DNA from: QHXQ01 sp038322995
GTDB taxonomy: Bacteria; Acidobacteriota; Blastocatellia; Pyrinomonadales; Pyrinomonadaceae
Length of the DNA: 5,546 bases
NCBI GenBank assembly: GCA_038322995.1
Contig: JBBQGM010000141.1
Coordinates: 1-5,546 of the forward strand
Reading direction: 5' to 3'
Below the pieces are notes generated by a model. That model was not told where the DNA came from, did no database searches, and worked only from the letters and a program-made list of their open reading frames with translations. Shown piece by piece: positions 1 through 5,546 of the stretch (positions are counted from its first letter, which is position 1; each line of letters starts with the position of its first letter). The position numbers and the translations under genes are program-made.

Positions 1-678
1 GGTGGCGTTGTTGGTCGTCACCTTGTACTCCTGCACGTTGTCAGGATTCAGGCGGTAGATGTTCGACGTGGGATTCGGAACCGATGATTCGTTAGCGTCG
101 ATGCCGTCAATCGTCACGTTGAAGGCGCGGTCGCGCGAGCCGTTGACATGAACGCCGGAGCCCGCGCCGCCCTGCGAACGCTGCACCACGCCCGGTTCGT
201 AGGCGATTAAGTTCAGCGGGTTGCGCCCGTTGAGCGGCAGTTGCTCGATGGCCCTCTGCTCGACGACGTTGCCGATGGTCGCGTTCGATGTTTGCAACTG
301 CTCTGCGCCGGCCTGCACGGTCACCGTCTCAGTCACTTGCCCCGGTTCGAGCGTGAAATCAACGGCAAGCGGCGTGTTGACCTGTAGCACGTTGTTGGTC
401 TGCTGCGCGGTCTTGAAGCCGGCGAATTCGACCTTGATGGTGTAAATGCCGGCAGGGAGGGACGGGAAGGCGTAGAGGCCCGCGTCGGTTGTGTTCTGTG
501 TCTGCACAACGCCGGTGGCCTCGTTCGTGGCGGTGACGGTTGCGCCGGGCACGACCGCGCCGTTTGCATCGGTGACAGTGCCCGTGATGCGCGAGGTGCT
601 GGTCTGCGCTGCGACCGCACCGGTCAACAATGCGCCAAGCAGCAAACAAAAGAAGGTGCGAATGAGCGAGCGGGTCAT
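1..678 (-). CDS. Oar-like TonB-dependent outer-membrane receptor, N-terminal part (runs off left edge)
   Basis: The minus-strand frame is open from an ATG at 678-676 to the window edge, giving 226 residues without a stop. The start is supported by AGGAGG nine bases upstream. Residues 1-24 form a Sec-type signal peptide (basic MTRSLIR, hydrophobic core, VAA before Q25). Residues about 30-110 look like a carboxypeptidase-regulatory-like (Ig-like) domain: RITGTVTDANGAVVPGATV, then DAGLYAFPSLPAGIYTIKVE. From about 115 a TonB plug begins, with the family signature LPLNGRN at 147-153, followed by VNGSRDRAFNVTIDGIDANE around 178-197. Family members are usually about 1000-1200 residues, so most of the plug end and all of the barrel lie outside the window. 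By family knowledge it sits in the outer membrane and may transport a large ligand using TonB energy; the ligand cannot be read from sequence. It is transcribed divergently from the complete receptor at 1248 and shares its domain order, but the two are clearly diverged paralogues. Confidence 0.93.
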   Translation of the reverse strand, partial: MTRSLIRTFFCLLLGALLTGAVAAQTSTSRITGTVTDANGAVVPGATVTATNEATGVVQTQNTTDAGLYAFPSLPAGIYTIKVEFAGFKTAQQTNNVLQVNTPLAVDFTLEPGQVTETVTVQAGAEQLQTSNATIGNVVEQRAIEQLPLNGRNPLNLIAYEPGVVQRSQGGAGSGVHVNGSRDRAFNVTIDGIDANESSVPNPTSNIYRLNPDNVQEYKVTTNNAT

Positions 679-687
679 AGGGGAAAT

Positions 688-693
688 CCTCCT
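688..693 (-). promoter_or_regulatory. Shine-Dalgarno site of the left receptor
   Basis: The minus strand reads AGGAGG here, a perfect anti-16S match nine bases before the ATG at 678. It fixes the start codon of the left receptor and argues against longer frames read through the leader. Confidence 0.85.
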
Positions 694-793
694 CAAACTC
701 CTGTAGTGGTAACGAAAGAAGCAGCAGCAGTCCGCGTAACGGACAGGCATTGGGTCGCAAGCGACGCCGGCAGTCAGACGAATTGAGCGACGG

Positions 794-813
794 AAAAAAG
801 CGCATCCTGCGCT
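794..813 (-). promoter_or_regulatory. Terminator-like hairpin inside the left receptor leader (possible attenuator)
   Basis: The minus strand reads AGCGCA, loop GGA, TGCGCT, and then continues into a run of Ts (six in total at 799-794, the first being part of the stem). This is the shape of a short intrinsic terminator: a 6-bp, mostly GC stem and a U-tract. It would lie about 85-100 nt into the leader, roughly 115 nt before the start codon, so it could stop transcription before the gene. Upstream in the same leader is a second potential hairpin, CGTTGCG/CGCAACG (876-846) with a 17-nt loop. The stem is short, so chance is a real alternative, and no known riboswitch class was recognised. Confidence 0.35.
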
Positions 814-903
814 CGTGCGAAGTGGTCAAACCTGAAACACGTCTACGTTGCGATCCCTTCAATTCAGCGCGCAACGCAAACTGCCTACGCCATTGTGTTC
901 GCA

Positions 904-931
904 AGTATACAGCCAAGCCCTAAGTCGTCAA
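904..931 (-). promoter_or_regulatory. Candidate sigma70-type promoter for the left receptor
   Basis: On the minus strand, TTGACG (926-931, five of six matches to TTGACA) is followed after 16 bases by TATACT (904-909, five of six matches to TATAAT). Transcription would begin near 897, leaving a leader of about 219 nt before the ATG at 678. This is the best promoter match I found in the window. The start site itself is inferred. Confidence 0.62.
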
Positions 932-1003
932 GCCAAAAGTGCCGAGCGGCCCACGCGCGCCGCAAGCGGTCTCTCTTATGGCTGACATAAAAACTTTTAG
1001 CTT
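930..1003. repeat. Inverted copies of ACTTTTRGCTT flanking the two promoters
   Basis: The plus strand at 993-1003 reads ACTTTTAGCTT. The minus strand at 940-930 reads ACTTTTGGCTT, ten of eleven identical, in the opposite orientation. Each copy ends just at or inside the -35 box of the promoter that points away from it (TTGACG on the left, TTGCTT on the right). The paired position suggests a shared operator, activator site or alternative -35 recognition element controlling both receptors. The function is inferred from position and symmetry only. Confidence 0.4.
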
Positions 1004-1031
1004 TGCTTATTGCCGGCGGTTTCACTAGAAT
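1003..1031 (+). promoter_or_regulatory. Candidate promoter for the complete receptor
   Basis: TTGCTT (1003-1008) is followed after 17 bases by TAGAAT (1026-1031, five of six matches to TATAAT). The -35 matches only TTG of the consensus, which is compatible with an activated promoter. Transcription would begin near 1038, giving a leader of about 210 nt before the start at 1248. A weak upstream box together with the shared 11-bp motif at 993-1003 hints at dependence on a regulator. Confidence 0.45.
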
Positions 1032-1174
1032 GTGCGCGCTGAACAAGCACCGCATTCGTTTGATTCGTTCCTACGCCGTTTCCATAGGTCAACAAGAAGT
1101 TTTCCGTCTTCAGGCAGCGCTCTCCACTCGTGTGCGCGACGGCTGAAGGCTGACCCATAGCCGATCTGGAGCAA

Positions 1175-1199
1175 CCGGTCAGTGGCCCACACTGACCGG
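1175..1199 (+). promoter_or_regulatory. Perfect 10-bp inverted repeat in the receptor leader
   Basis: CCGGTCAGTG (1175-1184) and CACTGACCGG (1190-1199) are exact reverse complements separated by five bases. In RNA this is a stable hairpin ending 48 bases before the start codon at 1248. In DNA it has the form of a dimeric-repressor operator. No U-run follows, so it is not a standard intrinsic terminator. It lies upstream of, and does not overlap, the ribosome site at 1236-1242. Confidence 0.55.
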
Positions 1200-1235
1200 C
1201 ATTTGAAAGCCCACATGAAACTTTCTTTACCAATT

Positions 1236-1242
1236 GGAGGAG
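1236..1242 (+). promoter_or_regulatory. Shine-Dalgarno site deciding the start of the complete receptor
   Basis: GGAGGAG lies a few bases before ATG 1248 (seven bases after the GGAGG core). The same frame is open farther upstream, with a GTG at 1182 and an ATG at 1215, but neither has a comparable ribosome site, and only the 1248 start places the signal peptide at the N-terminus. Confidence 0.88.
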
Positions 1243-1247
1243 TCCCC

Positions 1248-4200
1248 ATGTTCAAGCGTCTGTTGGCTCTCACGGCCTGTTTTGCCTTTGGCCTCGTGGC
1301 CGTCCACGCGCAGGAAATCACCGGCACGATTAGCGGTACGGTTAAGGATACCGCCGGCGCGGCGATCAGCGGTGCGACGGTGTCGGTGTTTGACGAGGAT
1401 AAGAAAAACGTGGCGCGCACCGTCACGACCGAAGAAAACGGTCAGTATTCAGTTCCCCTGCTGCCGGTCGGCACCTATTCCTTGACGGTTGAAGCGCCCA
1501 GTTTTAAGAAAGCCGTCCAAACGCACGTCAAACTCGATGTCAATCAGCGCCGCACCGTGGAGGTGACTTTGGAGGTGGGTAATATCGCCGAAGTCGTCAC
1601 GGTGGAAGCCGATCCGTTGCAGGTGGACACGCAGACCGCGACCGCCGCCAACACCATCAGTGGCACGCAAGTCCGCGAGTTGTCGCTCAATAATCGCAAC
1701 TGGGTGCAGTTGATCACCTTAGCGCCCGGTGTGTCGAGCGATTTAACCGATCAAGTTTACGTGGGCACGACGAACCCGGTAAGCGGGCAATCGAATCAGT
1801 TGAACATTTCCGTGAACGGCTCGCGTGTGACCTCGAACACTTACACCGTGGACGGCGCGGACACGACCGACCGGGGCGCGAATCTAACGATTCAGACTTA
1901 CCCTTCGGTGGACGCGATTGGCGAGTTCAAAGTCTTGCGCAGTCTCTACCCGGCGGAATCGGGGCGCAGTGGCGGCGGTCAGGTGAACGTCGTGACGCGG
2001 GGCGGGGGTAATAGTTTTCACGGGTCGCTCTACGAGTTCGTGCGCAACGAAAAGCTGAACGCGAACAAGTTCACCGACAACTTTAACGCGCCCTTTGGGC
2101 GCGACGCGCAAGGGCGCGCCAAGCGCGGCCCACTGCGATACAACAACTACGGCGGCACGTTCAGCGGCCCCGTCTTCCTGCCGCGCTTCGGCGAGGGCGG
2201 GCGGGCCGTCTATAACGGTAAGAATCGCACCTTCTTCTTCTTCTCCGAAGAGCAGCGGCGGACGATCAGTTATCCGAGTCAGAACTTCACCTTCCCGTCC
2301 CGCGCCTTGCAACAGGGAGTCTTCTCGCAACCCGTCTGTCTGGTGCAGACGGGGACGACCTGCCCGGCCAATCAAGTGCTGCCGGCCGGCACGCCGCTGC
2401 CGCAAAATCTGATCAGCCCGGTCGCGGCCGCCTACATCAAAGACATCTACAGCAAACTGCCTGACCCCGGTAACGCCACCGGCTCGATCTTCTTTCCGGG
2501 CCGGAACGTGTTCAATTACCGGCAAGAGTTACTCCGCATCGACCACAAGGTGAGCAACGCGGTGTCGGCCTTCTACCGCTTCGAGAAGGACACGATCCCG
2601 ACCGAAGAACCTTTCGCCCTATTCACGGGCACAGGCATTCCCGGCGTCTCGTCCACGAAGACTAATTCGCCGGGCAAGACGCACGTCGCGCGCGTGACGT
2701 GGGTGCAATCGCCGACGACCGTCTTGGAGTTTAGCGGCTCGTACTCTTACGGCGCGATCCTCAGCGAGTTGACGGGCCTGCTCAACGAAAAGAACTCGCC
2801 CGATATCATCGCGGCCCTGCCGCAATTTCCCTTCACGCGCACGCGTGGCAGAGTCCCGACCTTGACGGGTAACGGCTTTTCGGGCCTCGTCTCGTTCGGC
2901 CCGTACAACAACTTTTCAAACAACAAGTCGCTCGGCGCGACCCTGTCGAAAGTGATTCGTGATCACACGACGAAATTCGGTGTCTCTTACAACCGCTACC
3001 GGAAGTTTGAGAATTCATTGACCGGCGACGTGAACGAAGGGCAGTTCAGCGCCTTCCCCACTACGCCGCGCCCCACGGGCACGAGCACGATTAATCAACA
3101 GTGGGCCAATTTTCTGTTGGGTAAGGGCGCGACGTTCACGCAGACCCAATTCGACACGACGGTTGATCTGCGAGCGAACGTCGTCGAAGCCTACGCGCAG
3201 GACGAGTGGCGTTTTCGCCCGAACCTGTCGCTCTATTACGGCTTGCGCTTCTCGCAGTTCGGCCAGCCGGCCGACAAGAACCATCTGCTGGCCAACTTCG
3301 ACCCGCGCCGCTTCGACCGCAGCAAGGCGTTCACTGTGCTGGCCAACGGTACTCGCGTGCCGGGCACGGGTGATCCATTGAACGGCATCTTCATCAACAC
3401 CGGCACGAACATCAGCGGGCCGCCCTCGCCTTATGGCGATAAAATTCTCAACACGAACCGCAGCTTCGCGCCGCGCGTCGGCCTGGCGTGGGACCCATTC
3501 AAGAAGGGCCGCACTTCGATCCGCACCGGCTTCGGCATCTATGATGATCAGTTCTCGATAAGCTACTTTGAGTCTATTGCCAGCACAAACCCGCCGTTCC
3601 AGAACACGTCAACGCTCACCGGCGTCTCCATCGACAACCCGCTGGCCGGCACGGCCAGCGTCAGCGCGGCGGCGCAGAGCATCAGGGGCATAGAGACCCC
3701 TTGGCACACCCCGTATATGGAACACTGGTCGCTGGACGTACAGCAGCAACTAACGCGGAAGACCATCGTCACCGCCGGTTACTTTGGCTCACGAGGTGTA
3801 CACCTGCCGGGCGTGGTGGACATCAACTTGCTCCCGCCGGGCTATGCGCTCACGCAGACGTGCCGCACCAACAGCGTGGACCCGGCCACGTTCGGCCCCT
3901 GTCAAATGCCGGGCCAACAGTTTACCTCCGCCACGCAAGAATTGATTCTCGACCAGATCAGGCCGTACAGAGGCTACCGTGCCGTCAACGTGGTGCAGAC
4001 GCGGTTCAACTCGAATTACCATAGCCTACAGGTCTCCGGTCAGCAGAGATTTTCGGGCGGCAACCAACTCAACCTGTCTTACACTTGGTCGAAGAACTTG
4101 ACGAACAGCCAGAACGAGTACTCGACCGCGCCGCAGAACCCCTACAACATTCGCAACGACTACGGGCGCGCGAACCTCGACCGGCGGCACATACTGAACG

Positions 4201-4724
4201 TCAACTATATTTACGAGTTGCCGTTCCACCAGAAGCAAGAAAACTTCGCCGGCAAACTGCTCGGCGGGTGGCAAGTCTCCGGCATCTTCACGCACTTCAC
4301 CGGGCGGGCGTTCACGCTTTCGACTTCCAATCTCGACCCGGCCGGTCTCGGCTTCCTCGGGCCGTCAGTCTCAGGGCCGCGGCCGAGCGTGAGTTGCGAT
4401 CCCAATCAGGGTGCGGCGAGAACATTCCGGCAGTGGTTCAATACAACCTGCGTGCAGAATGTGGCGGCGGGCCTGAACAATATCGGGAGCGTGGGACGCA
4501 ACACGCTTGACGGGCCGCCGACGACCCGCGTCGATTTCACCCTGTCGAAGAGCGTCAAATTCAGCGAGTCGATGCGGGTGCAACTGCGCGGTGAAGTCTT
4601 CAACATCTTCAACCATACGAACTTCACGACGCTGAGCACGAACGTCACCTCTGCCACCTTCGGTCAGGTGACTAATGTGCGCGACCCGCGCACCATGCAA
4701 CTCGGCGTGAAGTTCTACTTCTAA
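1248..4724 (+). CDS. Oar-like TonB-dependent outer-membrane receptor with carboxypeptidase-regulatory-like domain, complete
   Basis: This gene encodes 1158 residues, the normal size for the family, and ends in TAA. Residues 1-21 are a Sec signal peptide (MFKRLL, hydrophobic core, VHA before Q22). About 26-105 is a carboxypeptidase-regulatory-like Ig fold (TISGTVKDTAGAAISGATV; NGQYSVPLLPVGTYSLTVE). About 120-255 is the TonB plug: LSLNNRN at 145-151 (N replaces the usual G), VNGSRVTSNTYTVDGAD near 189-205, and QVNVVTRGGGNSFHG at 245-259 marking the junction to the barrel. The barrel fills the rest, with typical strands such as YAQDEWRFRPNLSLYYGLRF (from 649) and FAPRVGLAWDPF (from 740), and ends LGVKFYF with a terminal Phe expected for outer-membrane insertion. 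The mature protein has six cysteines in three close pairs (364/372, 872/885, 1050/1068), probably loop disulfides. No classical TonB box was identified. The ligand is unknown; the nagA-like gene downstream makes an amino-sugar polymer or fragment one possibility. Confidence 0.95.
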   Translation: MFKRLLALTACFAFGLVAVHAQEITGTISGTVKDTAGAAISGATVSVFDEDKKNVARTVTTEENGQYSVPLLPVGTYSLTVEAPSFKKAVQTHVKLDVNQRRTVEVTLEVGNIAEVVTVEADPLQVDTQTATAANTISGTQVRELSLNNRNWVQLITLAPGVSSDLTDQVYVGTTNPVSGQSNQLNISVNGSRVTSNTYTVDGADTTDRGANLTIQTYPSVDAIGEFKVLRSLYPAESGRSGGGQVNVVTRGGGNSFHGSLYEFVRNEKLNANKFTDNFNAPFGRDAQGRAKRGPLRYNNYGGTFSGPVFLPRFGEGGRAVYNGKNRTFFFFSEEQRRTISYPSQNFTFPSRALQQGVFSQPVCLVQTGTTCPANQVLPAGTPLPQNLISPVAAAYIKDIYSKLPDPGNATGSIFFPGRNVFNYRQELLRIDHKVSNAVSAFYRFEKDTIPTEEPFALFTGTGIPGVSSTKTNSPGKTHVARVTWVQSPTTVLEFSGSYSYGAILSELTGLLNEKNSPDIIAALPQFPFTRTRGRVPTLTGNGFSGLVSFGPYNNFSNNKSLGATLSKVIRDHTTKFGVSYNRYRKFENSLTGDVNEGQFSAFPTTPRPTGTSTINQQWANFLLGKGATFTQTQFDTTVDLRANVVEAYAQDEWRFRPNLSLYYGLRFSQFGQPADKNHLLANFDPRRFDRSKAFTVLANGTRVPGTGDPLNGIFINTGTNISGPPSPYGDKILNTNRSFAPRVGLAWDPFKKGRTSIRTGFGIYDDQFSISYFESIASTNPPFQNTSTLTGVSIDNPLAGTASVSAAAQSIRGIETPWHTPYMEHWSLDVQQQLTRKTIVTAGYFGSRGVHLPGVVDINLLPPGYALTQTCRTNSVDPATFGPCQMPGQQFTSATQELILDQIRPYRGYRAVNVVQTRFNSNYHSLQVSGQQRFSGGNQLNLSYTWSKNLTNSQNEYSTAPQNPYNIRNDYGRANLDRRHILNVNYIYELPFHQKQENFAGKLLGGWQVSGIFTHFTGRAFTLSTSNLDPAGLGFLGPSVSGPRPSVSCDPNQGAARTFRQWFNTTCVQNVAAGLNNIGSVGRNTLDGPPTTRVDFTLSKSVKFSESMRVQLRGEVFNIFNHTNFTTLSTNVTSATFGQVTNVRDPRTMQLGVKFYF

Positions 4725-4749
4725 GCGGGCTGCACTGCAACGCCGCCAC

Positions 4750-4800
4750 ATGCGCGCCCGCCCGTGCTCGTCATGACAACGAGCACGGGCGGGCGCGCAT
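4750..4800. terminator. Perfect 22-bp stem-loop between receptor and nagA (U-less terminator candidate)
   Basis: Positions 4750-4771 and 4779-4800 are exact reverse complements over 22 bases, with a 7-base loop CATGACA at 4772-4778. The stem is very GC-rich apart from its ends and starts 26 bases after the receptor stop codon. That position fits a transcription end or an mRNA 3'-end stabiliser. No T-run follows on either strand, so it does not match the standard intrinsic terminator, and its symmetry means it would form on transcripts of either direction. Confidence 0.6.
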
Positions 4801-4810
4801 TCGGCCGCAG

Positions 4811-4829
4811 GTGTGCTTAAATTGCACGC
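4811..4829 (+). promoter_or_regulatory. Small inverted repeat abutting the nagA start codon
   Basis: GTGTGC (4811-4816) and GCACGC (4824-4829) can pair over six positions, one being a G-T wobble, around the AT-rich centre TTAAATT. The repeat ends directly before the ATG at 4830. It could be an operator or a hairpin limiting translation initiation. The AT-rich centre could instead be part of a poor -10 box. With only six pairs, chance is a serious alternative. Confidence 0.25.
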
Positions 4830-5546
4830 ATGATGACAGACACTGCAAAAGGCCCTACGCTCCTGCTCCGGCACGCGCGCGTTGTCTTGCCCGATGGCGC
4901 GCTTAGCGGCGCGAGTGTGCTGATCGAGCAGGGCCGCATCGTGTGCATGTATGCGCCCGATGAAGCAACGCCCACGCAAGTCGAGCAGACCATCGAGCTT
5001 GATGGCTTAACGCTCGCGCCCGGCTTCATTGACGTACACATCCACGGCGCGGTCGGCGTGGACACGATGACGGCGACGACGGACGACTTACACAACGTCG
5101 CGCGCTTTCTGGCCGCCGCAGGCGTGACCGCTTGGCTGCCGACGCTCGTGCCCGCGCCCGATGATGATTACGAACGCGCGGTCGCGGCCATTGCACAGCT
5201 AATGCGGGAGCAGGCTGCGCGCCCGCCGGCCGCGCGCGTGCTGGGCCTCCACTACGAAGGGCCGTTCATCAACCGCGCGCAATGCGGCGCATTGCGCCCG
5301 CCCTACTTTCGCAGCTTTCAAACGGTCGAAGATATTGCAGACCTGCCGACCGTCGCGGACGCGGCCCGTATGATCACGGTTGCGCCTGAGATCGAAGGCG
5401 GCATTGAACTGATAAGGGAACTCGTTGCGCTTGGTTGGGTCGTCTCTATCGGGCACACACGCGCCGACATGCAGACGCTTGATGCTGCGTGCGCGGCCGG
5501 TGCGCGGCACATGACGCACTTCTTCAACGCGATGTCGCCGCTGCAT
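4830..5546 (+). CDS. nagA: N-acetylglucosamine-6-phosphate deacetylase, N-terminal part (runs off right edge)
   Basis: The frame is open from ATG 4830 (a second ATG follows at 4833) to the edge, giving 239 residues of a family that is usually about 380-400. NagA is a cytoplasmic amidohydrolase converting GlcNAc-6-phosphate to glucosamine-6-phosphate and acetate, feeding glycolysis or cell-wall recycling. Motifs are in family order: a small N-terminal beta domain, LAPGFIDVHIHG with the HxH metal pair H70/H72, GVTAWLPTL at 98-106, HYEGPF with the metal ligand E143, SIGHT with H209, and THFFNAMSPLH with H230 and N233/A234, which in characterised enzymes contact the substrate phosphate. The catalytic Asp would lie past the edge. 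An HxH rather than the E. coli-type Gln/Asn suggests a two-metal site. The position after EGPF that is usually GAH or GAQ reads GAL (153-155). No good ribosome site precedes the ATG; AGGTG at 4809-4813 is too distant. A related amidohydrolase with another N-acetyl sugar phosphate substrate remains possible. Confidence 0.9.
   Translation, partial: MMTDTAKGPTLLLRHARVVLPDGALSGASVLIEQGRIVCMYAPDEATPTQVEQTIELDGLTLAPGFIDVHIHGAVGVDTMTATTDDLHNVARFLAAAGVTAWLPTLVPAPDDDYERAVAAIAQLMREQAARPPAARVLGLHYEGPFINRAQCGALRPPYFRSFQTVEDIADLPTVADAARMITVAPEIEGGIELIRELVALGWVVSIGHTRADMQTLDAACAAGARHMTHFFNAMSPLH

Larger units (their letters stand above)
679..1247. other. Divergent intergenic control region
   Basis: This 569-bp gap separates two divergently transcribed receptor genes. 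I see no convincing protein gene: the short frames here lack a ribosome site and show no recognisable motif. It holds one promoter candidate per direction (minus 904-931, plus 1003-1031), so each receptor would have a long leader of roughly 210-220 nt. It also holds an inverted 11-bp motif beside both -35 elements, a hairpin followed by a U-run in the left leader, and a 10-bp inverted repeat in the right leader. The central stretch between the two -35 boxes (932-1002) is the natural place for a shared regulator. Confidence 0.8.

Noticed and set aside
729..764. Short palindromes GTCCG-CGTAA-CGGAC and GTCGC-AA-GCGAC in the left leader
   Set aside because: Five-base arms in GC-rich sequence are expected by chance, and no U-run or promoter relation supports them.
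359..916. Minus-strand frame of about 185 codons covering the left receptor leader and its N-terminus
   Set aside because: It is out of frame with the receptor, its translation is Arg/His-rich without motifs, and its start lies downstream of the promoter without a ribosome site.
1108..1148. CTTCAG/CTGAAG pairing in the right leader as a riboswitch stem
   Set aside because: Only six bases pair across a long loop, extension fails at the next base, and no known riboswitch core was recognised.
1182..1247. Upstream in-frame starts (GTG 1182, ATG 1215) extending the complete receptor by 22 or 11 residues
   Set aside because: The GTG lies inside the inverted repeat, neither start has a good ribosome site, and both would bury the signal peptide. 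ATG 1248 with GGAGGAG is much better.
2231..2245. CTTCTTCTTCTTC tract as a phase-variation microsatellite
   Set aside because: The TTC unit is three bases, so slippage would not shift frame, and it encodes the FFFF stretch expected at this barrel position in the family.
1884..2525. Long antisense open frame of about 213 codons inside the receptor gene
   Set aside because: It is a by-product of GC-rich codon use on the plus strand: Arg/Val/Gly-rich translation, no recognisable domain, and it overlaps a clearly real gene.
4371..4979. Antisense open frame of about 202 codons spanning the receptor end, the hairpin and the nagA start
   Set aside because: It crosses two well-supported genes and the stem-loop, has low-complexity Arg/Ala/His composition and no family resemblance.

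Overview
The window looks like a chromosomal segment of an Acidobacteriota-type bacterium. It is moderately GC-rich and Gram-negative in character. It is dominated by very large outer-membrane receptors of the kind expanded in that phylum: a signal peptide, then a carboxypeptidase-regulatory-like domain, a TonB plug and a beta-barrel (the Oar-like or Cna-B/plug family). The assignment rests on protein style only (LPLNGRN plug motif, NVVTRGGGNSFHG plug/barrel junction, short C-terminus ending in F). No rRNA or other phylogenetic marker is present.

Layout: (1) 1-678, minus strand: the first 226 residues of a receptor whose C-terminal part lies beyond the left edge. (2) 679-1247: a 569-bp divergent control region with one candidate sigma70-like promoter facing each way, leaders of roughly 210-220 nt on both sides, an 11-bp motif repeated in inverted orientation beside the two -35 elements, a small GC hairpin plus U-run in the left leader, and a perfect 10-bp inverted repeat in the right leader. 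(3) 1248-4724, plus strand: a complete 1158-residue receptor of the same architecture. (4) 4725-4829: a short spacer mostly filled by a perfect 22-bp stem-loop, then a small inverted repeat touching the next start codon. (5) 4830-5546, plus strand: the first 239 residues of an N-acetylglucosamine-6-phosphate deacetylase (nagA-like), running off the right edge.

Functional reading: the receptors are predicted to bind and import, or merely bind, an unknown large ligand at the outer membrane. NagA is cytoplasmic and converts GlcNAc-6-P to GlcN-6-P and acetate. The proximity suggests, but does not show, that the complete receptor could serve amino-sugar or chitin/peptidoglycan-fragment uptake; the strong hairpin between them argues against simple co-transcription. 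I do not see a clearly new enzymatic or defence system. The most unusual content is the regulatory architecture of the two intergenic regions. No tRNA, rRNA, CRISPR array, insertion sequence or phage gene was seen.
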